From positions 62,001 through 126,000 of the forward strand of contig CASDQW010000109.1 of NCBI GenBank assembly GCA_949282965.1: a stretch of DNA of 64,000 bases. The letters run 5' to 3'. Below are positions 18,143-27,277 of this stretch, in pieces (the first letter of the stretch is position 1; the number at the start of each line of letters is the position of its first letter). The notes under the pieces are model-generated. The model ran no database searches and was not told the origin of the DNA. It saw nothing but the letters and a program-made list of their open reading frames with translations. This DNA is from an uncultured Lentisphaeria bacterium. Its GTDB lineage: Bacteria; Verrucomicrobiota; Lentisphaeria; Victivallales; Victivallaceae. Made by a program: the position numbers and the translations under genes.

Positions 18143-18170
18143 TTGACTTTTCGCAGTTGCACGGTATTTT
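18143..18170 (+). promoter_or_regulatory. Promoter of the MFS transporter
   Basis: TTGACT (18143-18148) and TATTTT (18165-18170) have a 16-base spacing. The -35 is followed by TTTCGCA, also seen after the -35 of the 49.4-kb minus-strand promoter. Confidence 0.6.
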
Positions 18171-18221
18171 ATGCACATTTAAAATGCTGTCGGTGATTCA
18201 ACAGGAAGGAGCCGGGCCGGA

Positions 18222-19466
18222 GTGAACCGGAGAGCTTTGCATTTCGGACGTTATGATTACGCCGCGTTTTCCGCTTCCGTAACCTATGCGTTGTGTTCGC
18301 TGTCCATTCCGCTGATGATCGTGGCAATGGGCGAAGATTTGAATTTTCCGCTGGACCGGGGAGGAATGGCCGCCGGAGGTGTGCTGCACCTGGTGCGCAG
18401 CGTGACCATGGTCGTGGCGCTGCTCCTCTGCGGGACCATTGCCGGCCGTATCGGCAAGCGTTTTTCCATGGGGGAATCGCTGCTCTTGATGGGAGGAGGG
18501 ATTTTTCTCTGTTCGCTGGCGCCCGCCTACTGGATGTTGATTCCCTGTCTGTTGATTGCCGGATTCGGCGAGGGGATCTGCGAGGGGATTGCCACCCCGT
18601 TTGTGCAGGATCTGCATCCGGATGCGCCGGAGCGGTACGTCAATATCGCGCACTCTTTCTGGTCAGTCGGCATCGGCGCGGTGGTGGTGTTCGTCGGGGG
18701 GCTCCGGGCATGGGGGGTGAACTGGCGCATCATCCTGGCTGTGATCGGGATTTTGACGCTGTTGACTTCGCTCCTGTTTTTGTGGCGGGAACATCCGGCG
18801 CGGAAATATCCGGAAACCCGCGGAGGCGTTACTTTCCGGGAGATCTGGCGCTATTCTCTGGCCATTGTGAAGGTGCCGCAGTTCTGGATTTGCTCCATGG
18901 CCATGTTTTTCGGTGCGGGGGCGGAATTCGGGTTGACCTTCTGGGCGGCAGCCTATGTGCAACTTCATTTTCATACCAGCGCCTGGGTGGCGGGACTGGG
19001 AACCGGAGCGATTGCGCTGGGAATGTTTCTGGGGCGGACCGGGTTCGGTTATTTTGCCCGGCCGGAATATCTGCGTTATATTCTGCTGGGGACGGGGCTC
19101 GGTACGATTCCGGTTACCTTGCTGCTGGCGTTTCTGGAGCCGGGATGGCTGCCCGGCCCCTGGGTGCTGGTCCTGCTGTTTTTGCTGCTGGTGCTGGCCG
19201 GGGTCGGAGTGGCACCGTTCTGGCCTACGACGCAGGTGTACGGCGTGTCGCACATGCCGCAGCTGGATTCGACGATGCTGTATATTTATTTTTCCGCCCT
19301 GGGGATTCCCGGATGCGGTTTTTTCACCTGGCTGATGGGGGTGCTGGGGGATCATTTCGGGTTGAAGGGGACGATTCTGGTGGTGCCCGGCTGTCTGCTC
19401 TGTTTCGTGGCGATTATTTACTGGGAATGCTGGGTGCTGGCGAAGTGGCGGGCTTCCCGGCAGTAG
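18222..19466 (+). CDS. MFS transporter
   Basis: A 414-residue major facilitator with about 12 hydrophobic helices. The loop between helices 2 and 3 carries a GRIGKRFS-type motif. The second half contains a fucose/glucose-permease-like architecture (PFWPTTQVYG, GCGFFTWLMGVLGDHFG). It starts with GTG after AGGAAGGAG. The fucosidase gene begins 110 bases downstream on the same strand, so import of fucose or a related monosaccharide is a reasonable inference; substrate is not proven by sequence. Confidence 0.88.
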   Translation: MNRRALHFGRYDYAAFSASVTYALCSLSIPLMIVAMGEDLNFPLDRGGMAAGGVLHLVRSVTMVVALLLCGTIAGRIGKRFSMGESLLLMGGGIFLCSLAPAYWMLIPCLLIAGFGEGICEGIATPFVQDLHPDAPERYVNIAHSFWSVGIGAVVVFVGGLRAWGVNWRIILAVIGILTLLTSLLFLWREHPARKYPETRGGVTFREIWRYSLAIVKVPQFWICSMAMFFGAGAEFGLTFWAAAYVQLHFHTSAWVAGLGTGAIALGMFLGRTGFGYFARPEYLRYILLGTGLGTIPVTLLLAFLEPGWLPGPWVLVLLFLLLVLAGVGVAPFWPTTQVYGVSHMPQLDSTMLYIYFSALGIPGCGFFTWLMGVLGDHFGLKGTILVVPGCLLCFVAIIYWECWVLAKWRASRQ

Positions 19467-19576
19467 CCCGATCCGGGATGATGTGGGCGGAAAGCTGAGG
19501 CGCAAAAAGTTTTCTGCGGGCGGATACGGAACGCCCCATGCATAATGAAGCACCAAGTACAGAAAGGAAGCGGAAT

Positions 19577-20857
19577 ATGACGGCAGTCTGCGGCGACAAG
19601 AGAGGCGACATCGGATGGTTTGTGCACGACCGGTTCGGAATGTTCATTCACTGGGGACTGTATGCCATGCCCGCCCGGCACGAATGGGTGCGCAATTACG
19701 AGGGAATCCGCGATCCGGATTATCAGATTTACTTTGAGCTGTTTGAGCCGGATCTTTTCCAGCCCCGGGAATGGGCGCGGGCGGCGGCGGCGGCGGGAAT
19801 GAAATATGTGGTCATCACCACCAAACACCATGAAGGCTTCTGTCTCTGGGACAGCCGCTATACTGATTACAAAGCCACCCGCACTCCCGCCGGGCGCGAT
19901 CTACTGCGGGAGATGGTGGATGCCTTCCGGGCGGAGGGCTTGCGAATCGGTTTTTACTATTCGCTGCTGGACTGGCACCATCCTGATTTTGTCATCGACC
20001 GGCTGCATCCGCACTTCTCCGATCCGGACCGGGAGGCGCAGAATGCGGGGCGCGATCCCCGGCGCTATGCGCAGTACATGCGCGATCAGGTGACGGAACT
20101 GCTGACGGAATATGGGAAAATCGACATCATCTGGTTTGACTTCTCCTACCCCGGTGAAAACGGCAAGGGGCGGGATGACTGGGAATCGGAGAAACTGCTG
20201 CGTCTGGTGCGGGAATTGCAACCGGAGATCATTGTCAACAACCGTCTCGACCTGCCCGGTATGGGAGATGTGCTGACGCCGGAGCAGTTTATGCCGGAGG
20301 AATGGCCGAAAGACGAGAAGGGGCAGCCCGCCGTCTGGGAAGGGTGTCAGACGTTTTCCGGATCCTGGGGGTATCACCGGGATGAGAACACGTGGAAGTC
20401 CCGCCGGATGTGCATTGAAATGCTGATCAATCACGTCAGTCGCGGGGGCAATCTGCTGATGAATGTAGGGCCGACCGCCCGGGGATATTTTGATGCGCGG
20501 GCGCTGGATCGGCTGGAAGGCTTTGCGGAATGGATGCACTATCACAGCCGTTCGATTTACGGCTGCACGGCGGCTCCGGATGAATGGCGGGCGCCGCAGG
20601 ATTGTCGTTACACCTGGAATCCGGAGACGCGGCGGCTTTATCTGCATGTGTTCGCCTGGCCCTACAAGCATGTGCGGCTGGCGGGGCTGGGCGGCAAAGT
20701 CCGCTATGCGCAGCTGCTCAATGACGGCAGCGAGCTCCGGCGCCCGCACGATCAGATGCTGGTGTCTCAGGTAAAGACGGCCCGGGAGGATCTGGTGCTG
20801 GAACTGCCGGTTACGCCGCCGCCGGTAGAGGTGCCGGTCATCGAGTTGTTCCTCTGA
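19577..20857 (+). CDS. Alpha-L-fucosidase, GH29
   Basis: A 426-residue glycoside hydrolase. The GH29 landmarks are FGMFIHWG, the substrate-binding KHHEGFCLWDS, YYSLLDWHHPD, and the nucleophile Asp188 in the block IIWFDF. RGGNLLMNVGPT is the late conserved block. No signal peptide is seen, so it appears cytoplasmic, acting on imported fucosides. The frame extends upstream to 19538, but the ATG at 19577 lies about 8 bases after AAAGGAAG. It follows the MFS transporter and ends in a bidirectional terminator. Confidence 0.93.
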   Translation: MTAVCGDKRGDIGWFVHDRFGMFIHWGLYAMPARHEWVRNYEGIRDPDYQIYFELFEPDLFQPREWARAAAAAGMKYVVITTKHHEGFCLWDSRYTDYKATRTPAGRDLLREMVDAFRAEGLRIGFYYSLLDWHHPDFVIDRLHPHFSDPDREAQNAGRDPRRYAQYMRDQVTELLTEYGKIDIIWFDFSYPGENGKGRDDWESEKLLRLVRELQPEIIVNNRLDLPGMGDVLTPEQFMPEEWPKDEKGQPAVWEGCQTFSGSWGYHRDENTWKSRRMCIEMLINHVSRGGNLLMNVGPTARGYFDARALDRLEGFAEWMHYHSRSIYGCTAAPDEWRAPQDCRYTWNPETRRLYLHVFAWPYKHVRLAGLGGKVRYAQLLNDGSELRRPHDQMLVSQVKTAREDLVLELPVTPPPVEVPVIELFL

Positions 20858-20900
20858 TTGAAAATGCGGGTTGGGGCTGCGACAGCGCTTCAGCAGCCCA

Positions 20901-20938
20901 AAAAAAGAGCCGCCTCTGAAGGCGGCTCTTCTTATTTT
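20901..20938. terminator. Bidirectional terminator
   Basis: AAGAGCCGCCT (20905-20915) pairs with AGGCGGCTCTT (20920-20930) around a CTGA loop. A-run on the left and T-rich sequence on the right serve both the fucosidase and the convergent dehydrogenase gene. Confidence 0.85.
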
Positions 20939-20957
20939 TCCATGTCAGCGAGTTTCT

Positions 20958-21977
20958 TCAGCGCAGACGTTCGTTGGTCATGGTGAGGAAACGCTTCTTG
21001 GTGATTTCGGACTGCATCGGTTCGCCCCGGAAGAAGCGGTCGAATTCGTCCAGCAGGAACGGCAGGAAGCGGTCGCGACCGGTATATCCCGCGTTGTGCG
21101 GCGTCAGAATGACATTGTCCAGCTGGTAGAACGGGGAATCATCCGGAAGCGGTTCCTGATAGAAGACGTCCAGAATCCCGGAAATCCGGCCGCTCTGCAG
21201 GACTTTCAGCAGCGGTTCTTCCTGAGTCAGACGGGCCCGGCCGCCGTTGACGAAGGTCGCACCGTCTTTGAGCAGCGCGAATTCCTTTTCGCCGAGGCGG
21301 TGATAATTTTCCTTGCTGACGCCGACCAGGCAGTGGAAGACGTCGGCCTGGGCCAGAACTTCTTCCAGCGTGGCCTTTTCCGCGCCGAGGGCGGCGAGAT
21401 CTTCAGCGGAGCTGTGGTTGGAGGCGATGAGGATGCGGCCCGGACGCAGCGGCGCGAGCATTTTCAGCAGATGGCGGGTGGTGTCGCCCATGCCCCAGAT
21501 GCCGATGGTCATCTTCTTGATATCGTGCATGTTGCCGGTTTCCGGCCAGTTCATCCGTTCGTTTTTGCGCAGGGCGGCGTATTTGGTCAGATTGCGCTGC
21601 GCCAGGATGGTGGCCATCAGCGACCATTCCGCGACGGCTTCGGCCATGACCGGATTGGAGGTGGTAACATGAATATCCGTATTGTAGGTCGATTCATCCA
21701 CAACGGCCGCGACGGATCCGGCGCAATGGCCGATAACTTTGGCCTTGGGCGCGGCTTTCAGAAATTCTTCGGTGCAGACCGGGGAACCCCAGGTGGTGAT
21801 GATCCCGTCGTAATCCGCCAGCTGGCTCTTCCAATCAGGATTGGTCAGATCGCCGTCGAAAGCGGGCACTGCCACTTTGAATCCGTACTGTTTTGCTTTT
21901 CTTTCGCCTTCCGCGTTCCAGAACATGCGGGCCAGTTTTTGTGCCGCAGTGACAAACAGAATTTTCTTTTCGGCCAT
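20958..21977 (-). CDS. D-isomer-specific 2-hydroxyacid dehydrogenase (copy 1)
   Basis: A 339-residue NAD(P)-dependent dehydrogenase reducing 2-keto acids or the reverse. Catalytic residues are recognisable: Arg in VNGGRARL, Glu in YQEPLPDDSP and His in LTPHNAG. The Rossmann loop reads GIWGMGDTT instead of G-x-G-x-x-G, the third glycine being Thr. It is clearly paralogous to the protein at 40099-41124 (shared ITTW, GH-AGSV, AVAEW and QEPLPDDSP blocks). The ATG at 21977 follows AGGAAG; longer frames lack a ribosome site. Substrate is unknown; sugar-acid metabolism is the contextual guess. Confidence 0.9.
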   Translation of the reverse strand: MAEKKILFVTAAQKLARMFWNAEGERKAKQYGFKVAVPAFDGDLTNPDWKSQLADYDGIITTWGSPVCTEEFLKAAPKAKVIGHCAGSVAAVVDESTYNTDIHVTTSNPVMAEAVAEWSLMATILAQRNLTKYAALRKNERMNWPETGNMHDIKKMTIGIWGMGDTTRHLLKMLAPLRPGRILIASNHSSAEDLAALGAEKATLEEVLAQADVFHCLVGVSKENYHRLGEKEFALLKDGATFVNGGRARLTQEEPLLKVLQSGRISGILDVFYQEPLPDDSPFYQLDNVILTPHNAGYTGRDRFLPFLLDEFDRFFRGEPMQSEITKKRFLTMTNERLR

Positions 21978-22219
21978 GTGCTTCCTCATTGTTTCTGCTG
22001 GCGGCGGTTCCCGATACGGAATGGATTCCGGCGAAAAAGACGCCAACTTGTTATTTCTGTTAATTCTATAGCCACAATATAAACTTAATATATATCCGTT
22101 TTCGCATTTTGCCAGATGCCGGAACAGGATAATTCATTTTTTTTCAACCCGCTCCAGAGCTTGCGGCAGGGAAGAATACGGGATGGATAGGGGAAATGGG
22201 GCTTAACCGGTTGACAGTG
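21978..22219. other. Intergenic region upstream of dehydrogenase copy 1
   Basis: An AT-rich stretch (about 22065-22110) with several TATA-like hexamers on the minus strand should hold this gene's promoter, but no hexamer pair with proper spacing stands out. No gene was seen. Confidence 0.4.
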
Positions 22220-22256
22220 CGAAAAAAAAGACGGCCGGAAAGATTCCGGCCGTCTT
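22220..22256 (-). terminator. Terminator of the 27-22 kb minus operon
   Basis: The perfect 13-bp stem AAGACGGCCGGAA / TTCCGGCCGTCTT (22228-22240 with 22244-22256) has an AGA loop, and on the minus strand is followed by a T-run. Confidence 0.9.
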
Positions 22257-22272
22257 GGGAGCAAGACAGAAC

Positions 22273-23301
22273 TTATTCCACTTTCAGATTGCGGATTTCG
22301 ATTCCGAAGTCCGCGCCGGGTTTCGGCGTGCAGAAAATGAAGTCGATTCCGGTGACCGCGTCGGGGCTGCCGCCGTCAACGACGTTGCCTTCCCAGCGGA
22401 ATTCGCCATTCTGTCCCACCGCCAGAGTGACCGGGGTCCATTCCAACGGCGGCGGCGCTTTGAAGAAGCTCATCACCGTTTTCTTGTTGGCGGCATCATA
22501 CGCCCGGATGTATACCTGGCTGGTCGGTCCTACTGCGCGCATGTCGAACGACAGTTTCTTCTGCGTCATATTGATCGGTTCGGCGAAATTCAGAACGATC
22601 CCTTCATAGCGGTTGAGTTGCTTGTATTCCACCGCGGACTTGCCCATGATGCGGATGGCGCCGTCTTCAACGGTGACGACCGGGGTCTGCGAAAAGCGCG
22701 ACCGGGTCTGACTGGTGTAGGTGCCGACCCCCGCGGTAGCTTTGATCATGGCGTCACGGGGAGACGGGACGATTTCCACCGATTTGACCTTGAGGTTCAT
22801 TTCCTTGCCGCCCTGCGGAGTACCGACATGGAACTGAATCCGTTTGACGGAGCTGGGCGCGGCGCCGGAGACGACCCCTTTTTCCCAATCCAACGCACCG
22901 TTTTCATCGGGTACCAGCAGAATATCGGCGTATTCCGCCGTCAGTCTCGGCCGCCAGGTCTGGAAGCTCCAGACCGGTTTTCTCAGGTCGCCGGCGTTAT
23001 AGGCGCGCACGTAAAAGCCGCGCACGACGTCCGGCGTATCGGTCTTGACGCGGATTTTCAACGCCTTGCCGGTCAAATCAAGTTCTTCCGGGAGGTCGAT
23101 GTTGAAGGAGAGATAACGGTTGCCCGTCCCTTCTGCCGCAGTAACGCCCTTGAGTTCCGCGGTGAGGAGGCCGTCTTCCTCCATCAGGGTGCCGACGTCG
23201 CCCTGCGCTTTTTTCAGCATGTCCGGCTTCAGCGGCAATGCTTCGGCGAACAGAGCGCCGGAAATCATTCCGCACATCAACACGGCAAACAATTTGGTCA
23301 T
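22273..23301 (-). CDS. Exported two-domain beta-sandwich protein
   Basis: A 342-residue exported protein without a recognised catalytic domain. The signal peptide (about 1-20, ending LFA-EA) is followed by two carbohydrate-binding-like beta-sandwich units. The first (about 25-190) has VYVRAYNAG-type and VSGAAPSSVKRIQFHVGTP blocks; the second (about 200-342) has VYIRAYDAANKK and GGSPDAVTGIDFIF. The same unit occurs twice at the N-terminus of the upstream lyase. The ATG at 23301 follows AAGGAGGTGG, only 34 bases after the lyase stop, so it is co-transcribed. It probably binds the polymer that the lyase cleaves. Confidence 0.82.
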   Translation of the reverse strand: MTKLFAVLMCGMISGALFAEALPLKPDMLKKAQGDVGTLMEEDGLLTAELKGVTAAEGTGNRYLSFNIDLPEELDLTGKALKIRVKTDTPDVVRGFYVRAYNAGDLRKPVWSFQTWRPRLTAEYADILLVPDENGALDWEKGVVSGAAPSSVKRIQFHVGTPQGGKEMNLKVKSVEIVPSPRDAMIKATAGVGTYTSQTRSRFSQTPVVTVEDGAIRIMGKSAVEYKQLNRYEGIVLNFAEPINMTQKKLSFDMRAVGPTSQVYIRAYDAANKKTVMSFFKAPPPLEWTPVTLAVGQNGEFRWEGNVVDGGSPDAVTGIDFIFCTPKPGADFGIEIRNLKVE

Positions 23302-23335
23302 GGTGGGCCACCTCCTTGGGGTTGGTTTATGTATT

Positions 23336-26300
23336 TTACGGAGTTTCCGCATAGGGACAGAAGAGAAAAGCATCGCCGGGTTCGAGGCGCAATACTTCGT
23401 CAGGATGCAGTTGCAGCCGGACTTTGCCGTCCCGCTGTTCTGCACCAACCAGCCGGTATGCGCCGTCCCGTCGCGACGGAATGACAAGATAGTTGTTGCC
23501 CGCCGGTATCTTCGGCGGCGTAGACAGGTCGGTGGTCAATACTTTCGCATCCGCATCGACGGCGAGGATCTTGCCGTGTACAGTCCGGCCGGCGTCCAGG
23601 CGTTTCCCGTCGGCCTCCACACTGCCGTCGACACACCAGAGTCGGGCGACTTTGCCGGCTGCGTCGAAGCGGATGACGGCGGCCCGGGCATTCAGGCGCA
23701 GCTGCGGATATCCCTGGAGCCGGACGTCGCCGGAGCCGGAACCGCTCAGGACGATCAGGTCCGTGCCGCCGTCCCGCAGTTGCACCCGGAGCGCGGTCCC
23801 CGGCCGGCTGTCCGGTGCGGTCGCGACCGGCGCAACATCCTGCAGGGGCGACTGGCCCCTGGGGCTGGAGGCCAGAACGGAAGCGAAGGTATTGTCCGGT
23901 CCCGCGGCGCGGGCCAGCAGCAAATTGAGCTTGATTTTCAGGTACGGTGTCTGCTGGTTGCGCAGTCCCGGGGCATCGGCGCAGAGCAGCTCCATCGGTT
24001 TTTCGGCCAGAAAATACTGGGTGGTGACGAGATCGTCGTCGTATTGCCAGCTGGCACGGTACACGCCGGGGGCGACGGTGGCGGCGCGAAGATTCTGAAG
24101 CCATTCGACACCGGTGCCTTTTTCCGCGTCGATCCGGGCGGGTTTGAAATCCAGGTCCTCCGGAGGCGTGAAAGTTTCCCCGTCGGCGTGGAACGTCCAG
24201 ATGTGTTCCCTGCCGCCGCGGACCGTGAAGAAGTCCGCCAGATACTGGCGATGGTCCGGCAGGGGAATCGCAAAAATCGTCCGGGCGTATTCCTCCGTCA
24301 CGCCGGGATAGGCCTTCGGCGCATTGAAGCGTGCCGCCAGCACGTCGCCGGAGCCGGTGAAGAATTCCGGAACGCCGATTCTGGTTTTCTGCTGTACTTT
24401 GCCGTCCACCACGACGAGGTTGTGAGCAAAGGTGGAGTTGTTCCAGGTGCGGTTGTCATGCCACCAGGATAGATACCCCAGATCGCTGACCACTTCTTTC
24501 CCGAAATCGCAGTACAAATAGTTCAGCGTGCAGTTGTGTGAATGGCCGCCGACGTCGCCGCCGAAGTAAAGCATCACCGCACTGTCCCGGTAAGTTTCCG
24601 GTCGGCGCAGCAGTGCCCAGCCGCCGCCGGGGAAGAGGAGGCTGCGGGTGAAATCTTCCGGCGCGGTCTCTTCCGCCTTCCAGTCGGCGTCGCGCTTGAG
24701 AACGGTAAATTCCCGTCCCCACCGGACCGGAAATTGTTTGGCCATGTAACCGAGCATCTTCCGGTTTTCCGGGGTCGGCTGGAGTGCCGCCAGCGTTTCC
24801 AGCTGGGCGATGCTCTGGCGGGCGGAAAAGGAGGAGTCGTTGACTGCCGGCAGTGCCCCGGTCGGCAAGGTGCCGGGCGCCATGCCCGAAAAAATCAGCT
24901 TCAGCGTCGGCGCCGCCCGGAACACGTCAAAGTTGTCATACCGGTCCTCCTTCTGATAATCGGGTGCGTCCGTATACCCCTGCAGGGCGCAGACCAGATT
25001 GATCATCGGATCGTTGGCCATATTGGCATAGGAGGGGGCGTTTTCATACCAGTGGCCGTCGCGGTGGTAGTATTTTTCCAGGAAGGCGAAAAATCCTTCG
25101 TCTCCTTTCAATACCCAGTCCATGAGTTCATGATCGCCGAGGATGGCCGCGCAGAGTGCGGCCGTGGTCATGTGGGCGGGCACGGCGTTGAGGCACCAGT
25201 CCTTGGTTGGCGGATAGGCTGTGATCAGCCACTTGTATTCCCGGCAGATGCCGTTTTCCACAGCGAGCTTGTCCGCATCGGAATAAGCGCCGCTGTCGTG
25301 GGTCAGGCAATAGGCGTTCAGCAGGGCGGGCAGCCGGACGCTGTCATGATATTTCCAGGCGCAGAGTTTCCCGCCCATATAATGCCCGCGCGGTGATTCA
25401 TACGCCGTGGCGCGGAATTTGACCGAGTAGTCGGGGTAGACTTCCGCAAACCGCACCAATACGTCCCGGACCCGTTCGGCGTAGGCCTTGTCGCCGGTCA
25501 GGGCATACATCATCGCGGTATCGTAAACGCGGCCGAGAAAACTTTGCTTAACGTAATTGACCGCGCCGGAAAGGTGGTAACGGGGACCGTAGTTTTCCCC
25601 CTGGGCGATCTGGTCCTTGCCATGATAATAGTGGATGGTTTTGACTTTGCCGCGAGGGGTTTTGATGGTATAGCTGGAACTTTCCGGATACTGGTCGTTG
25701 GGAAACACCATGCCGCATTTGGTACAGCGGATGGACTTCCAGTCCGGCTGGAGGACGTCGGGCCCCGCCCAGGCGAATTCCGGCTGGGTGCCGCAGTTCG
25801 GGCACAGACATTTGAACCAGGCGTCCTCGGCGGGAATCAGCAGTTTGATTTCCTCCGGGGTGCGTTCCATCCAGAATTTCGCCCGTTCCCGGATGCCGTC
25901 CAGAATTTCCCGGTTTTCGGGTTTTTTCAGGTTTTCCCGGGCCCGGAGAATGTCGGCTTCTTTAACGGAACCCGCCGGATGACGGACGTTGGCCGGCCGG
26001 TCCGCGTATTCCGGTACGGGCTTCCAGCGCATCGTCGCCGGAGCCTGAGCGGCCGGAAGCAGTTCAAAATCGGACAGCGTGACTTCCACCGGTGCGTCCG
26101 GCACGGTGGAGCCGACCCAGAATTCAAAGCGGGTGACGGCATCCTCGCCTTGGCCCGATGCGACTTCCGCCTGCCAGGTCAGCGGCGTGCCGTTTTCCCG
26201 GGCCAGTTGCGCGGTGACGGAGGAGGCGCGGCTGAACGGTGTTCCCCACTGCATGAAACTCCAGGCCGGTTTGGTGGCGCCGCCGCTGAAAAAACGCGCC

Positions 26301-27094
26301 GCCAGAGCGATGATCACATCCGGGGTCGTAGTGCTGATCCGGAATTTCACCATCTGGCCGGTAAGGTTCATGGGACGGGGCAGCCGGACTTCACCGATGA
26401 AATAGTTGGTGTTTTCCTGTTTGCGGGTCATGCCGGAAAGGTGGAACGACCCGTCTTTTACTGAAAATTCCGCATTGCGACCTTTCAAGTTGGCCGGATC
26501 AAAAAATGCCGCGGGAATTTTCCCCGGTTCATCGGCAACTTCTTCCGGCGCATCCTCCAGCGTGAAGTCGCCCACTTCCATTTCCAGCGGCGTGTCGGCT
26601 TCCCGGCTGCCGATCAGGAACTGAAGCCGGTTGATCCGGTCCGGCTCCGCTCCGGAAACGACCTGCGGCTCCCAGCGCAGCGGTGTGGCGGTTCCCGGAT
26701 GGCGCAGGAGAATCCGGGCCGAGGAGGAATCCTTGAGCAGATGCTGATAGTCGAAAAAACTCCAGGCCGGTTTTTGTTCTCCGGCATTGAAGGCGCGGAC
26801 ATAGATTGCGAGAATGTTTTTGCCTTTCGGGCTGGTCAGCTGGAATTGCAGTTGTTTGCCGCGCAGATCAAGCGGCTGGGCAAATTCCAGGGAAAAGGAA
26901 CGGTACTGGGCGGATTTTCCGGCGACGGGACCGGTGACGCCGGTCAGGTGATACCAGGTTTTTCCGTCTCTGACAACCGCTTGGACGTTGCCGCTTTCCG
27001 GTCGGATTTTCGTCTGTTGAAAAAGATCGGCGGCCTCGGCGGCAGCCAGCATGGACAATGAACCGGACAGCAACAACAAATTCCTCCATCTCAT
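23336..27094 (-). CDS. Exported heparinase II/III-like lyase with binding repeats and zinc ribbon
   Basis: A 1252-residue exported protein. The signal peptide (about 1-22) is followed by two beta-sandwich repeats (about 25-200 and 205-360), a linker, then an alpha/alpha toroid (about 370-800). Inside it lies a Cys4 cluster, CLCPNC near 430 and CTKC near 455, that looks like a zinc ribbon. The heparinase II/III beta domain has GGHSHNCTLNYLYCDFGKE near 850 and WNNSTFAHNLVVVDG near 890. A C-terminal tail has small beta modules. The start at 27094 has a weak ribosome site but is the only one giving a signal peptide. Polymer specificity is unknown. Confidence 0.85.
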   Translation of the reverse strand: MRWRNLLLLSGSLSMLAAAEAADLFQQTKIRPESGNVQAVVRDGKTWYHLTGVTGPVAGKSAQYRSFSLEFAQPLDLRGKQLQFQLTSPKGKNILAIYVRAFNAGEQKPAWSFFDYQHLLKDSSSARILLRHPGTATPLRWEPQVVSGAEPDRINRLQFLIGSREADTPLEMEVGDFTLEDAPEEVADEPGKIPAAFFDPANLKGRNAEFSVKDGSFHLSGMTRKQENTNYFIGEVRLPRPMNLTGQMVKFRISTTTPDVIIALAARFFSGGATKPAWSFMQWGTPFSRASSVTAQLARENGTPLTWQAEVASGQGEDAVTRFEFWVGSTVPDAPVEVTLSDFELLPAAQAPATMRWKPVPEYADRPANVRHPAGSVKEADILRARENLKKPENREILDGIRERAKFWMERTPEEIKLLIPAEDAWFKCLCPNCGTQPEFAWAGPDVLQPDWKSIRCTKCGMVFPNDQYPESSSYTIKTPRGKVKTIHYYHGKDQIAQGENYGPRYHLSGAVNYVKQSFLGRVYDTAMMYALTGDKAYAERVRDVLVRFAEVYPDYSVKFRATAYESPRGHYMGGKLCAWKYHDSVRLPALLNAYCLTHDSGAYSDADKLAVENGICREYKWLITAYPPTKDWCLNAVPAHMTTAALCAAILGDHELMDWVLKGDEGFFAFLEKYYHRDGHWYENAPSYANMANDPMINLVCALQGYTDAPDYQKEDRYDNFDVFRAAPTLKLIFSGMAPGTLPTGALPAVNDSSFSARQSIAQLETLAALQPTPENRKMLGYMAKQFPVRWGREFTVLKRDADWKAEETAPEDFTRSLLFPGGGWALLRRPETYRDSAVMLYFGGDVGGHSHNCTLNYLYCDFGKEVVSDLGYLSWWHDNRTWNNSTFAHNLVVVDGKVQQKTRIGVPEFFTGSGDVLAARFNAPKAYPGVTEEYARTIFAIPLPDHRQYLADFFTVRGGREHIWTFHADGETFTPPEDLDFKPARIDAEKGTGVEWLQNLRAATVAPGVYRASWQYDDDLVTTQYFLAEKPMELLCADAPGLRNQQTPYLKIKLNLLLARAAGPDNTFASVLASSPRGQSPLQDVAPVATAPDSRPGTALRVQLRDGGTDLIVLSGSGSGDVRLQGYPQLRLNARAAVIRFDAAGKVARLWCVDGSVEADGKRLDAGRTVHGKILAVDADAKVLTTDLSTPPKIPAGNNYLVIPSRRDGAYRLVGAEQRDGKVRLQLHPDEVLRLEPGDAFLFCPYAETP

Positions 27095-27161
27095 ACGATT
27101 CGGACTTTCGGTTGATGATTGGATTCCGGCCACTCCCGCATGGACGGCCCGGCTGCTTGTT

Positions 27162-27190
27162 ATCATAATTCTGCTTTCGAAAGTTGTCAA
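27162..27190 (-). promoter_or_regulatory. Promoter of the lyase/beta-sandwich operon
   Basis: On the minus strand TTGACA (27190-27185) and TATGAT (27167-27162) are 17 bases apart, a near-consensus promoter. A perfect palindrome CTTTCGAAAG (27174-27183) lies in the spacer and could be an operator. Confidence 0.75.
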
Positions 27191-27277
27191 GCTCGAATTC
27201 CGATTTTCAGAAGATTCCTCGCGTCGGCATGGCCCATGCCGCGCCGATACCGGGGAAGCAGCCATCGCCTGCGCAAC

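Larger units (their letters stand above)
17840..18221. promoter_or_regulatory. 382-base divergent control region
   Basis: This region holds back-to-back promoters for the esterase (minus) and the MFS transporter (plus). The minus transcript has a leader of about 130 bases with a hairpin (ACAACC-TTAC-GGGGTTG type) around 17943-17962. No coding frame with a ribosome site and no known riboswitch signature was seen. Confidence 0.5.
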
